DNA of 64,000 bases from Aegilops tauschii subsp. strangulata (Eukaryota > Streptophyta > Magnoliopsida > Poales > Poaceae), in contig NC_053039.3 in NCBI RefSeq assembly GCF_002575655.3, positions 47,307,290 through 47,371,289 of the forward strand, read 5' to 3'. The stretch's first letter is position 1, and every line of letters starts with the position of its first letter. The notes below the pieces were generated by a model. It searched no databases. It saw nothing but the letters and a program-made list of their open reading frames with translations, and was not told the DNA's origin. Of the stretch, positions 34,778 to 45,163 are shown piece after piece. Both the position numbers and the translations under genes were made by a program.

Positions 34778-37700
34778 CTAATCTCCTGGTACTCTGCGCG
34801 CCAAGGAAGAAGCAATAGCCCGAATCTTGGAAGACATCATGTCGAAGGCCTCGTGGTCAGCATCCCTAGTTAATGATCTCCACTGGTGTAAAAATATGTC
34901 AGTTTTAAATAAGCAGTCAACAGGTTTAGCCGGGAAGGAATGTTCGATAGTAAATTTGTTCCTCGTAGTCCACAACGACCAACAGATCGCCGCAAACCCT
35001 ACCCAGAAAAACCGTTTAGAGGTCCCCGACAAGCCCGTGGAAAGAGCCCTAAGATCAGCAAAGGAGTAGGGGTTCCACGAAACATGGAGCCAGGCTCGGA
35101 TGCAGCACCACACGAATTTAGCCAGGGGGCAATGAAAGAAAATATCTTCCGTACTCCTCAAGTTCGCCACATAAAGCACATCTATCAGAGCCAGGCCTGT
35201 TTCTTTTGTGGATCTGGTCGGCCGCAGGCAACTTACCGCGAAAGGCTTGCCATAAAAAGATCTTTATCTTAGGAGGAACACGAGCACGCCATATGTTCTT
35301 AAAGTTAGAGGTGGGGGATCCTGAGATCAGTTCTGAGTAAAGCGACTTGACAGTGAATCTGCCAGAAGTAGAGTGGGGCCAAACAACCGAGTCCTCGCCC
35401 TCCGAGAGCACGAGGAAGAAGGCAACGAGGCGATGCCAGTCTCCCAACTCTGCAGGGGAGAGAGTTCTGCGGAAGTTCAGGTCCCAGTTATTCTCAGAGA
35501 GCTCAGAGATGGAGATCTCTGGTCCGAACAATAAGAAAAGAGCACCAGAAAAGCCACAGCTAACGAGGAATCCCCACACCACCAGTCCAACTAGAAACAG
35601 GTAGATTTGCCATTGTGGACAACAAATTTCACCAAGGATTGAAAAACCGGACAGAGTTTGACCAGGTCTCGCCAGAATTGGGAGCCAGCCAACGCAGGAG
35701 CGAACATGGGGCTAGAGGTCGGGAAGTATTTAGCTTTAAGAATAGATAGCCAAAGCGGGGTCTCCGAGACGGTCATAATCTTCCACCACCACTTGATAAT
35801 GAGACATTTGTTCATAACACCCGTGTTAATGATACCCAACCCACCAAGGTTCTTAGGTCTGCAAATGAGCTTCCACTTCACCATCCTGTATTTACGTTTG
35901 TTGTCGGCCGAATTCCAATAGAAGGCACCCCTGTGCTTGTCAAAACCCGCATGCGTCCCTCCAGAGAGGACGTAGAAGCCCATTAGAAACATAGGGAGGG
36001 AGGAGAGGCAAGCATTAATTAGGGCAACCTTGCCCGTTTGAGTATTGTACCTGCCTCTCCAAGGCATAACCCGGTTGCCCACTTTGGAGACCACCGGAGC
36101 AAAATCTTTCGCCACTAACTTGGAAGAGGAGGTAGGGAGGCCAAGATATTTGAAAGGAAAGGAGCCAAGAGAGCAATTGAGCATATGTGCAACCCTGAGG
36201 GCTTCGTTCTCCGAAACCCTAGTGACGATGACTTCGTTCTTTGCAAAGTTGATCTTAAGGCCAGACAGAGCTTCGAAGCAGAGAAGAATGAACTTTAAGT
36301 GGGCCAAACAATCATCATTAAGCTCAACCATGATAATTGTGTCATCCGCATATTGTAGGTGAGAAATACCACTAGGAAGGAGGTGGGGACTAATAGGAGT
36401 GATGTGCCCAGCTCGCCGCCCGCGACAGGATGTGAGATAAGGAATCAGCGACGAAGTTGAAGAGGAGAGGGGAGGCCGGGTCACCCTGCCTTAGGCCCCT
36501 ACCGTTGGCGAAGAAGTTGCTGGTGACCCCATTGACCGAAACCGCAGCGTGGCCTCCCGTGACCAACTGCATAAGCCTGTGAACCACAGCCCCATCGAAA
36601 CCTTTGGCCAAAAGCACTTGACGTAAGAAGTTCCAACTGACAGAATCATAAGCCTTCTCAAAGTCCAGTTTAAGGATTACTGCTTTAGTCCCGCTGGCAC
36701 GAATATCATGAACTATCTCGTGGAGACATAAAATGCCGTCCAGAATGAAACGACCCTTCACGAAAGCCGATTGGAAGGGACTGAGGGTCCGATGAGCGAC
36801 AGGGGAGAGCCGCGTGGCAAAGCCTTTTGCTGGGATGTTAGCAAAATTGTTGATGAGGGCTATAGGTCTAAACTGAGTGATTTTGTCAGCCCCTTTAACT
36901 TTAGGAATGAGGGTGAGAACCGCATAGTTAAGACGAGAGATGTCAACTGTCCCCAAACAAAAGCCCTGAACGATAGCGAGTATGAGACCTCGCAGCTGTG
37001 GCCAGAATTTTCTGAAGAAGGGAATAGAAAAGCCGTCGGGGCCCGAAGCAGAGTTACGGTTAGCTGACCGGATGGTCTCAAAAATCTCCTCATCCGACAG
37101 AGGTAGCAATAGGCCTTCATTCTCCCCAGGAGAAACCTTCTCCTGGTCCGTCCAAAAAGAGTGAGCAAGTCTAAACCCAACCTCGGGTTTAGCAGAGAGG
37201 AGGGAGGAGAAGAAATCTACCACATGAGACATAATCAGGGATTGATCCGAGACCCTGGTGCCATTAATAAGCAAGCTGTCAATCATACAACGCCTCCGTC
37301 TACTGTTCGCAATGGCAAAAACATAGGCCGTGGGAGAATCCCCTTTCAAGATCCAATTGACCGTGCCTCTCTGCCGCCAGTAGACCTCGGCCTGACGGTG
37401 CAACTGCATTAGGGCCTCTTCAAGCACATACCGAACCTGCCAATCATGATCAGAGAGGCCAGGGCCATCAACATGCATATCGAGGGAGCCAATTTGGTCC
37501 GTGAGGCGAAGCTTGTCTCTACGCACGTCCGCGGCATGATTCCGGGCCCAGCCGCAAAGGAATTTGCGAATGTAATAAGAACACTGGTGCCAGTCATCCA
37601 TAGGGCCGAAGGAACGACGTTCAGAGGCAAGGAAGGAGGAAATCTTAGAAGCGATCAATTCGTAGAAACCTTCCACTAACAGCCATGATGCATCAAACTG

Positions 37701-38426
37701 GAAACGAGTGGGGAGCCCAGCTTGAATCCCGTCGTCAAGGATTAGGGGGGCGTGGTCGGATCCCACAATGGACAGTGCGCGGAGCGACTCTCTAGGGAAC
37801 AGGGAATCCCATCTAGGACAGATGAAGACACAGTCCAAAACCGAACGAATAGGAGAGGATTGATGATTCGTCCAAGTGAAGCGGGCACCCACTCTAGGGA
37901 TTTCATGGAGAGCACAGTCCCAAATAAAGTCATTGAAAACATCAACGAGAGGCCAAGAGAAGTTGGGAGTGTTTTTATCCAGAGGAGAACGAAGGACGTT
38001 GAAATCGCCACCAATTAACAGAGGAATATTGCATGAGTCAATTTTACTCAAGATTTCATCCAAGAACAGCGGGGAAAGAGAATGATCAGCAGGCCCATAA
38101 ACCACCATAACCTCCCAAAGAGCATTAAGAGAACGATGCAACACGACAGTGCTACCCTAGAAAATGCCATGATCAAAGGCTACAAAATAAAAAACATCGC
38201 GTTTGGTGCCTATGAGGATGCCACCAGAATGGCCAGAGGACGGGAGGACGTTCCAGTCGAATCTATCGATGCCCGCAACTGCGGCAAGCTCATTGGGGGA
38301 GAAGGAGGGTTTAAGAGTATTGACAAGCCCAATGATATCAATGTTGTCCCCAAGAACAAGGTCTCTCAGCTGGTCTCTGCGCCCCCTAGCGCCAAAGCCC
38401 CTGATATTCCAAAACAATGATCTCAT
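34778..38426 (-). pseudogene. LINE ORF2 (endonuclease, reverse transcriptase, zinc-knuckle RVT region)
   Basis: Starts MRSLFWNIRGFGARG, the apurinic-type endonuclease motif 1. A TAG at 38157-38159 interrupts it, after which the same frame continues through GGDFNVLRSPLDK, GARFTWTN and GSDHAPLIL (endonuclease). RT blocks follow: FRPIALINNFANIPAKGFA, HDIRASGTKAVILKLDFEKAYD, GLRQGDPASPLLFNFVADSL and, after a frameshift near 36410, the catalytic LQYADDTIIM (about 36350). The C-terminal part has zf-RVT text (FKNIWRARVPPKIKIFLWQ, DRCALCGELEEYGRYFLSL), with further breaks at about 35591 and 35150. It codes for the nick-and-copy machinery but is inactive here. Confidence 0.88.
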
Positions 38427-38489
38427 CTGATGGAAAGATTTTTAATGCGGAGACTCGACCTGCATGGGGCGATGCAGGATTTGGCGTGC

Positions 38490-39423
38490 TTAATTATTAG
38501 CCTCGCGATTCTTGGAGGCAGGAGGAGTCTGGCCCCTACCAGACGGCTCCTCGGACCCACCAGCGACAACTGGTGGGGCCCCGACCCGCTTGGCCGCCTC
38601 TTTCGCCTTGGCGATGGCCGCCTGAGCCACCTCATTAGCCCAAACGATAGCCAAAAGAGCAGAGGGAGAACCAAAGCTAGAATCAATAGAGATGCCCACG
38701 TCCAAGAGGACATGCAGAAGATGCTCATTCGAATGCGAAGGAAGAACCAAACGAACAGGGGAAACAGAGGCAGGCTGGGTTAGGGACCGGATGGGAGGCG
38801 TATCTGGACGAGGCAGATCCTTGGCCATAGCACGCCGCGCCGCACGGTCAGCCACCCGCTCCCCAGAGCTAGAGATCCTGCCGCTCTTGCGGGCCATAGA
38901 AGCAGGGGAGCGGACGGGCGAAGGTTGGACACCACAAGGAGACGCCGCAGCCGAAGAGGGGCCCGAGGCCACCCCTAGATCAGCATCCAGCCTGCGGAAC
39001 ATACCCACCGCCGACTGCTTCGAGCCCTCCGAGGCCCGACTGCAAGCAGAGAACTTCTTGATAGACGACTTCTTCCTCTTCTTGGAGGTAGGACCAGCGG
39101 GGGGGGGGGGGGGGGGGGAGATCTTCAATCCCAGAGAGTGAGGGCGACGACGGGCGGGCAGGAAGGTTGGAGCAAGCCCCGGAGACAGGTGTGCCACCCA
39201 AGCCAGGGGGCACGGCGTCCCCCTTACCCACACTCCCGGCCGCGTCCTTTCGACCACCATCCACCGGGGCGTTCTCGTTGAACAGATCACGTTCATCAGA
39301 AGCCAGATCGTCCCATTCAGACTGAGTGAACCGTGGATCAGTGCCTTGGTTGGAGTTGTCAGGGAGACCATCATCGTCCTTGGGAGGAGCCGGGCGAGGG
39401 GGCAGAGGTGGAGGCGAAGACAT
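38490..39423 (-). pseudogene. LINE ORF1, frame broken at a homopolymer
   Basis: Starts MSSPPPLPPRPAPPKDDDGL and reads proline- and acid-rich sequence to a run of 20 G (C on the coding strand) at 39099-39118. Before the run one frame is open. After it the sensible continuation (PAGPTSKKRKKSSIKKFS and RKSGRISSSGERVADRAARR) is in another frame, ending at 38490. No CCHC motif was seen. Slippage in the homopolymer is the simplest cause of the shift. Confidence 0.7.
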
Positions 39424-39556
39424 GAACTATTCCGTATAAGGAAGCTTAATAAAATTTGAGCAAGTAGCAAAAATATATCGAATCATGCTTGCAGTAAGGA
39501 ACTTGGATATAGTTACGTGACTAGATAGCTAATTATATTTGAGTAACTAACTAACC
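39424..39556 (-). other. WAK intron sequence next to the LINE
   Basis: AT-rich, begins with the donor GTTAGTTAGTT on the minus strand after the EGF exon and runs into the LINE 5' side. No acceptor or kinase exon follows. Confidence 0.5.
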
Positions 39557-41300
39557 TTGACAGCCTGTGGGAAGATAAGGATTCCCTTCATATCCTTGGG
39601 AGCAGTTGCATAGGTACTCGAGGCCATTGCTTGGATTCACACAATAACTGTTTGAACTGACACATGGATAGTCTTTGGGTGGTTTCTCCCCCTCCTCTAA
39701 GCAGGAACCCTTTCTGATGGCCCAGTCATGGAGGACGGGGACGCCCCTCTTTGCCCTCTCATTGACAAACCCGAGGTGTTTGGATTGCTTTTGCAAAAGA
39801 GAGCAAACGATGATATATCAAGATATGTTTTTCTGCTAAGAGAGATTCATGCCCTTATGCATGATAATCATGTAATTTGTACGTATATTTTTTCTGTGAG
39901 GAATTTTTGTACTTATGATTTATAGTCTAGTGATGCAATGACATTTTTTATAGGCGAACTCAACCTAAAACTGCAGTTTGGTTAGATTCAGGCCCGGTTA
40001 TTCTTTTATATTTGGACCATGCTGGTCTGGTTTTAATACAAATTACTTTTAAATAAAAAACAGGAGCATATAAAGTCGATCCGTCTCTTCTGTCAAGTGT
40101 TTTATCAAAAATTTCGCAGAGAAAAGAAACTGAATATCACACCTCCGTAAAACGTAGACTTGTCACCTGTTGTAAGAAAAGCGGTAATTTTAAAGTTACG
40201 CTTTCGGAACATCTTTAGCAGCAAGTCAAAATTATGTTTGAGGGGCCGCTCTCGCCCACATCACCGTCCTGCCGTGGAGCTTCCGACCGGCGGCGGCGGC
40301 CGCTGCGTCAGGCGTCGTTTAGGGACGGCGGTAACCAAGGCCGCAGCGGCGTGAGGCACACGGCTCGAACCCCGAAGAATGAGCTGCTGCGGCTCCTGCT
40401 CCTTGGAGACGCCGGTGCCGGTGAGTTTTGGGCGACTCCCCGGTGTCCGACGCGGCGGGCGAGCGGTGCGCCGGCTCCGTCGCGCGAACCGCGGCCGTGC
40501 CACGCCGTCTCTCGCGAATAGCTTCGAATCAGGCGGATGGCCCCGTGCGTGATGTGCTGGGGCCGTCGGGTTGGACCGGCGAAGCCGAAGAAGAGATCGA
40601 TGCGGACGGATGATGAACCTGCGCATGGGGCTTCTGTTACACCGTGGTAAATTCATCTATGTTTATGTACTGTCAATTTGGTCGAGGTTGCCGGGTTTCT
40701 GCGGGTAGTCTGCTGAATCTTCAGTGGAGTATTGCAAAGCAACTTGGATCACAGATCTCAACAAGTTAACAATATCTTTATAGCTCGATTTTGCCTTGGA
40801 CATTTGAGCCTATGGTGATCTCGCAGCATCCCATTCCAATGCATGGGGCACCATCAGATGTGCTGTTAAGGCCATGGCAGTAGGAGTAGCAGCCGGTCAC
40901 GTACGGGTCGGTGTCGCCGTGCATAGACCCGCCTATGAGGCGTACAGTGTTGCAGCCGATGGCCACGAATCGGTTCCGGGTGGTTGATAGGATGAACGGC
41001 GTGCCCTCCAGGCTGAACTCACTTGTTGTGTTGCCTGACATGGTGCTGTTCGGTGTGAAGCAGCTGTAGCTGACGGGACCATACATGCACATCTCACCAC
41101 GCTCCAGGGAGATGTCGATGACCTCTTTGGTTTTTGGAACGCCACCACTAATCATAGGTCGTGGTGGCTGGAAGGTGTTGTTGCAGGTGATGATGAAATA
41201 GCTACTCAGGCTGGCGGCAGCACAACCAGTGCCGATGCCGAAGGGGCAGGGGATGGACACATCGGCACATCGCCACACTTGTTCTGTTCTTATACTGCAA
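39557..41300 (-). pseudogene. Wall-associated receptor kinase (WAK-type) ectodomain, truncated
   Basis: The first exon (about 41300-40778) has the galacturonan-binding domain: VSIPCPFGIGTGCAAAS, YFIITCN, SFEFSLEGTPFI-like text at 41030, VAIGCNT, YVTGCYSYC and IGMGCCEI. An 8-bp tandem duplication at 41258-41273 shifts the frame at the start (CGDV motif), and a TAA follows GKIEL near 40778. A second exon (about 39796-39557) has WAIRKGSC and an EGF repeat with six cysteines (DYPCVSSNSYCVNPSNGLEY, CNCSQGYEGNPYLPTGC), ending at a GT donor. The kinase exon expected further left is missing; the LINE lies there. Intact WAKs link cell-wall pectin to a cytoplasmic kinase. Confidence 0.82.
39797..40777 (-). 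other. Sequence between the WAK exons, with a GC-rich insert
   Basis: Mostly AT-rich intron-like sequence, except a sharply bounded GC-rich block at about 40230-40660 with open frames on both strands and no recognised product. Sharp composition edges suggest an inserted piece, but I found no terminal repeats. Confidence 0.4.
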
Positions 41301-42082
41301 GTTCCAGGTGATCACTATGTAGCTAGGCTTAAACCACATGTGTGCCACTGTGTTGTGTTGACCAACTGATGAATTATCTTAAGCTCCACACCCGCTGTCG
41401 TGTGTATCGTGGCAACTAGCAAGACTTATTATTTGCACTTGATTTTCCCCCCCTTCTTCTTTCTCGAGAGGATTTATGCTCTTAGGTGTGGAACAGCCTT
41501 ATCATTTCTGAAATTTCATTGTTGTTTGGTTCACAACCATAGTATGAATAAAGTATTTTCTGATGTTGGATATGCAGGAAAATCAGGAGCGGTCCAGCCC
41601 CATCCTGAGCGAACGAGCATTTGCTCAGCAATCCCTGCAGCCGGCAGAAATAAGAGGTGGCACAGAGGTGCGTATTCAGGATCACAAAACCTATTTGGCT
41701 GTCACAGAAATAGCGAAGTGATACATTCCCAAGTCAAAAGATGCGGGGAAAATCCATTTTGATTTTTTTCCATTGTATGTATGTATTTACACATACTGTT
41801 CTGCAAATATATTTTGGACTGCTTTCTTGAACTTTGAAGATTTTCTGATGTTGACTGTGGAGCCATTTTGCTTAAGAAAACGTTGGAGGCATTCAGGGCT
41901 AGATAATTTTTTTTTTTGAGTAATATTCAGGGCTAGATTAGTTAGTGTCCTGAGAAGTGGTGCCTGGCATGGGCCTGAATTGTGGTTGTTTTTATACTGG
42001 TATAAGGCCAGCCCGGGAAAGAGTTGTTTTGTTGGTGACCAGGCCTGGTATTGTAAAGAATAGTCACCAACAAGCAACAACA
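41301..42082. other. Unassigned; no gene seen
   Basis: AT-rich sequence upstream of the WAK remnant. A frame at 41400-41762 has no recognised domain. CAGGGCTAGAT(T/A)A occurs twice (41897 and 41931). Probable old promoter or intergenic DNA. Confidence 0.35.
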
Positions 42083-43060
42083 CTATTTGGCGCGTAGGTC
42101 GCTACTTAGCGACAGCACGTACCACCTCCCCCCCTGCCGCTATGTATATTTGGGCCGGCCCATTAGCTCTTTCCCGTTTTTGCAAGGTTCTAGAAACTCA
42201 CTAGAACCTTCTCAAACAGGTTTTTCTTTTTTTGTGTGTTTTATCTTTCCGTTTTTTCAATTTTTTCTCATTTTCGTTCTTTTCTTTCTTTTTTCATTTT
42301 CATTTTCATTTTTTTTCTTTTTTTCATGTTTTCCTTTTATTTTATTGAAACCGTGAACATTTACAATCATGAACATTTCAAATTCGCAAACATTTTTTGA
42401 AATCTTGAACATTTTACAAATTTGTGGACATTTTAAAAATCGTAAAAGAAATTTTAATTTGCGAACATTTTTTGAAATTGTGAGCATTTGTTTTGAAAGC
42501 TATGAACATTTTCTTTTGAATCAGCGAACATTTTTTGAATCGATGAACATTTTTTGGAAATTAGGGAACGATTTTTGAAATTCACGAACATTTTTTTTAT
42601 TTTGACAATCATTTTTAAATGCATGAACATTTTTTGAATCGATGAACTTTTTTTGTGATTCACGAACTTTTTTGACTTTGGGGAACATTTGTAAAATAAT
42701 TATGAAACTTTTTGAATACACGAACATTTTTTCAAAATCATGAACATTTTTTGATTCGCCGAACATTTGTTTTAAAATCGTGAATGTTTTATAAATATGC
42801 GAATATTTTTTTAGATCACGAACATTTTTGTAATCCCCGAACATTTTATGATTTCTTGAACATTTTTTTAAAAATTCACAGAAAAAATAAATTTCAGAAC
42901 TTTTTGAAATCCTGAATGATTCAAAATTGAAAAAAAAAACAGAAAAGAAAAACAAAATGAAAAAAACAGGGCGCCCCTCACAAGGGCCGGCCTAAAAGGG
43001 CCCGCTGGGTGAGCCGGGGTGCGCATTGCGCCTCCTCCCAGCGTGCAGCGCGCCAAATAG
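42083..43060. mobile_element. AT-rich element with short inverted termini CTATTTGGCGCG
   Basis: CTATTTGGCGCG at 42083-42094 and its reverse complement CGCGCCAAATAG at 43049-43060 bound a 978-bp unit. Inside, from the left: GC-rich head with GGGCCGGCCCATTAG, T-rich arm, a 500-bp array of GAACATTTTTTGAAAT words (42350-42880), an A-rich arm and a GC-rich tail with AAGGGCCGGCC. The same module order is seen near 24500-27110. No target duplication was found, so the superfamily is left open. Confidence 0.55.
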
Positions 43061-43701
43061 GACCTCCTGTGCTCAGCGGAGATTTCCCTGAAAAGCGAAA
43101 CTGAGCTGCAGGAAAAAAATCCCCAATCAAGAATTCGTGAACCCATTTTCCACGGAGACCGCTCTCAACACCCAAGCACATTAAGCTCAGACTGTCGCAA
43201 GTTGGTGTGATGTGTGCTCTTAGCAGCGGAGGCGCCGGAGCTCACCTTTTTCTGGAAAGATCTCCACACAAACCATGTCAATGTCAGAAAGGCTAGTAGA
43301 GAAGGCGTCCAAGACGGTCATGATGCTCCAGTTGTGCTGGGTAGGATCTTCCTGACTATGGAAGATTTGTCCCATGAGGTTGCTCACTGCAAACGCGGGG
43401 TGATGATGGCTAGGAGAGGCACCATGGTGGAGGTCCCGATGTTGTTCGTGGCAATTGTGGCAGCTTGATTAGTTATTGGATGGTGCCAAGGTTAGAATTC
43501 TCCCCGTTGACGAGGGCACTAAAGTTGGTAGTAAGGTCGTCCAGTCCTGGCATGGCATCGGGTCCTTGCAAAGCATTGAATTCCAATGTGATGTTGAGTC
43601 CTGTGACCCCTTGGCGAGGCTCCGTGCTGGTCACGGTGAGATCCATTTCTTGAGGATCACCTCGAGCACGGAGGTGAGATGTCAGCAGGATGGTTCATGG
43701 T
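43061..43701. other. Unassigned sequence left of the CACTA insertion
   Basis: Mixed-composition sequence that continues at 45164 after the CACTA element. Short open frames exist on both strands (for example plus 43214-43468) but resemble nothing I know. Confidence 0.4.
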
Positions 43702-45163
43702 CACTAGTAGAAAAAGGGCCTTTAGTCCCGGTTCATAAGGGCCTTTAGTCCCGGTTCTGGAACCGGGACTAAAGGGTCGTTACTAAAGCCTCCCCCTTTA
43801 GTCCCGGTTCTTATACGAACTGGGACTAAAGGCCCTCCACGTGGCCGCTGCCTGGAGGTCCATTTTTAGTCCCGGTTGGTAACAGCAACCGGTACTAAAG
43901 GAAATTTTATAATTTTTTTTGAATTTTTTTTGATTTTCAAAATTTTGAATTATTTTAACCTCTAATCTCTAATCACCCCTCATCATTCCAAATCATCTAA
44001 CTTCCCGGACGGTCACCCATCCTCTCACTACTCCAGCCTAAGCACGCTTAACTTCCGGGTTCTATTCTCCCTCGTTTTCAAGTCTGCACTTCTTGTTTTC
44101 CTGACAATAGTAAGATGTCAATCCTATTAACCCTCAGGAATTTAGCTTGAGCACGAAGTCACACATTTCACTGTTTGAGTTTGAAACTATTGTTCTAAAA
44201 AACAATAATTATTTAGTAACACTAATATTTCTTGAATAAGTAGTTGACCATAGTTTGACCAGATTTGACCAAAATTTAAAAAAACTAAAATAATTATTTA
44301 GTAACACTAATATTTCTTGAATAATTAGTTTGACCACTGTTTGACCACAGTTTGACCAGATTTGACCAAAATTCAAAAAACTAAAATAATTATTTAGTAA
44401 CACTAATATTCTTGAATAATTATTTAGTAACACTAATACTTCTTGAATAAGTAGTTTGACCAGATTTAACAAAAATTCAAAAAAAAAAACCAGAAATTTG
44501 AGCATAACTTTTTTTCCTTTTAGAATATGAGGATTCTAAAAATTTGCAAACAGGCCCTAGGCGGTCAAAATCGGATGCGGATTTTCATGCTGAACATTTT
44601 GATATATTATACGTTTTTTTCTGACATCGTATGCAAAAGTTATAGCCGTTTTACATTTTCCCTACACTTTTTGCAAAACATGTCCAAATTTAAGTTTTAA
44701 AATTTTCCTAACTAGTACATGTAGTAACATAACTACATCTGGAAGGATTCTAATTTTTGAACTTTTTATCATTTTCTTTTGCTTTTTACAAAACTGAAAA
44801 GGCGATCCACGGGGGGAGGGGGGGGGGTAGAGTTTGAAAATGGGACCTTTAGTACCGGTTCGTGCCATGAACCGGTACTAATGCCTCAAACCCCATTAGT
44901 ACCGGCTGGTGGCTCGAACCGGGACTAAAAGTCTAACCTTTAGTACCGGTTGGTGCTACGAACCGGTACTAATGGGCATCGCACCCTTTAGTCCCGGTTC
45001 GTGGCACCAACCGGGACTAAAGGTCCCATTTGAACCGGGACTAATGCCTGTACGGTGCCCTAGCCGCTCGAATCGGGACTAATGCTCACATTAGTCCCGG
45101 TTTGTAATGCAACCGGGATTAATGCTCTTTCAGGCCGAACCAAAGCCCTATTTTTTACTAGTG
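43702..45163. mobile_element. CACTA element (non-autonomous, 1462 bp), TSD GGT
   Basis: Ends CACTAGTAGAAAAAGGG at the left and the reverse complement CACTAGTAAAAAATAGGG at the right. A 3-bp duplication GGT flanks it (43699-43701 and 45164-45166). Subterminal repeats of TTTAGTCCCGGTT and TTTAGTACCGGTT in both orientations fill the first 200 and last 330 bases, as expected for transposase binding in CACTA elements. No transposase; the middle is AT-rich with a local triplication of TAATTATTTAGTAACACTAATA (44200-44460). It contains a 5S rRNA-like segment. Confidence 0.95.
44008..44067 (-). other. 5S rRNA-derived segment inside the CACTA element
   Basis: On the minus strand GAAGTTAAGCGTGCTTAGGC, then GGAGTAGTGAG, then AGGATGGGTGACC. 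These are the A-box and C-box parts of the plant 5S gene internal promoter, at the native 12-base spacing. The 5S 5' and 3' ends are absent. A closely similar segment is in the other CACTA element at 61855. Confidence 0.8.

Larger units (their letters stand above)
34595..39423 (-). mobile_element. L1-type LINE (non-LTR retrotransposon), decayed
   Basis: Reads leftwards: ORF1 from 39423, ORF2 with endonuclease, RT and zf-RVT domain, then a 3' end on the minus strand with TTTATTTATAAAGTCGGG and a short A tail (T6 at 34595-34600 on the plus strand). The tail with a TATAAAG hairpin-like motif is usual for grass LINEs. The 5' border is taken at the ORF1 start; a 5' UTR was not identified and target duplications were not found. 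It abuts, and probably interrupts, the WAK pseudogene. Confidence 0.88.

Noticed and set aside
36771..38783. Plus-strand frames of 60-117 codons opposite the LINE
   Set aside because: Shadows of the LINE ORF2 and ORF1; no domain or start context.
44008..44067. A functional 5S rRNA gene
   Set aside because: Only the middle of the gene is present; 5' and 3' ends and the T-run terminator in place are missing, so it is a derived fragment.
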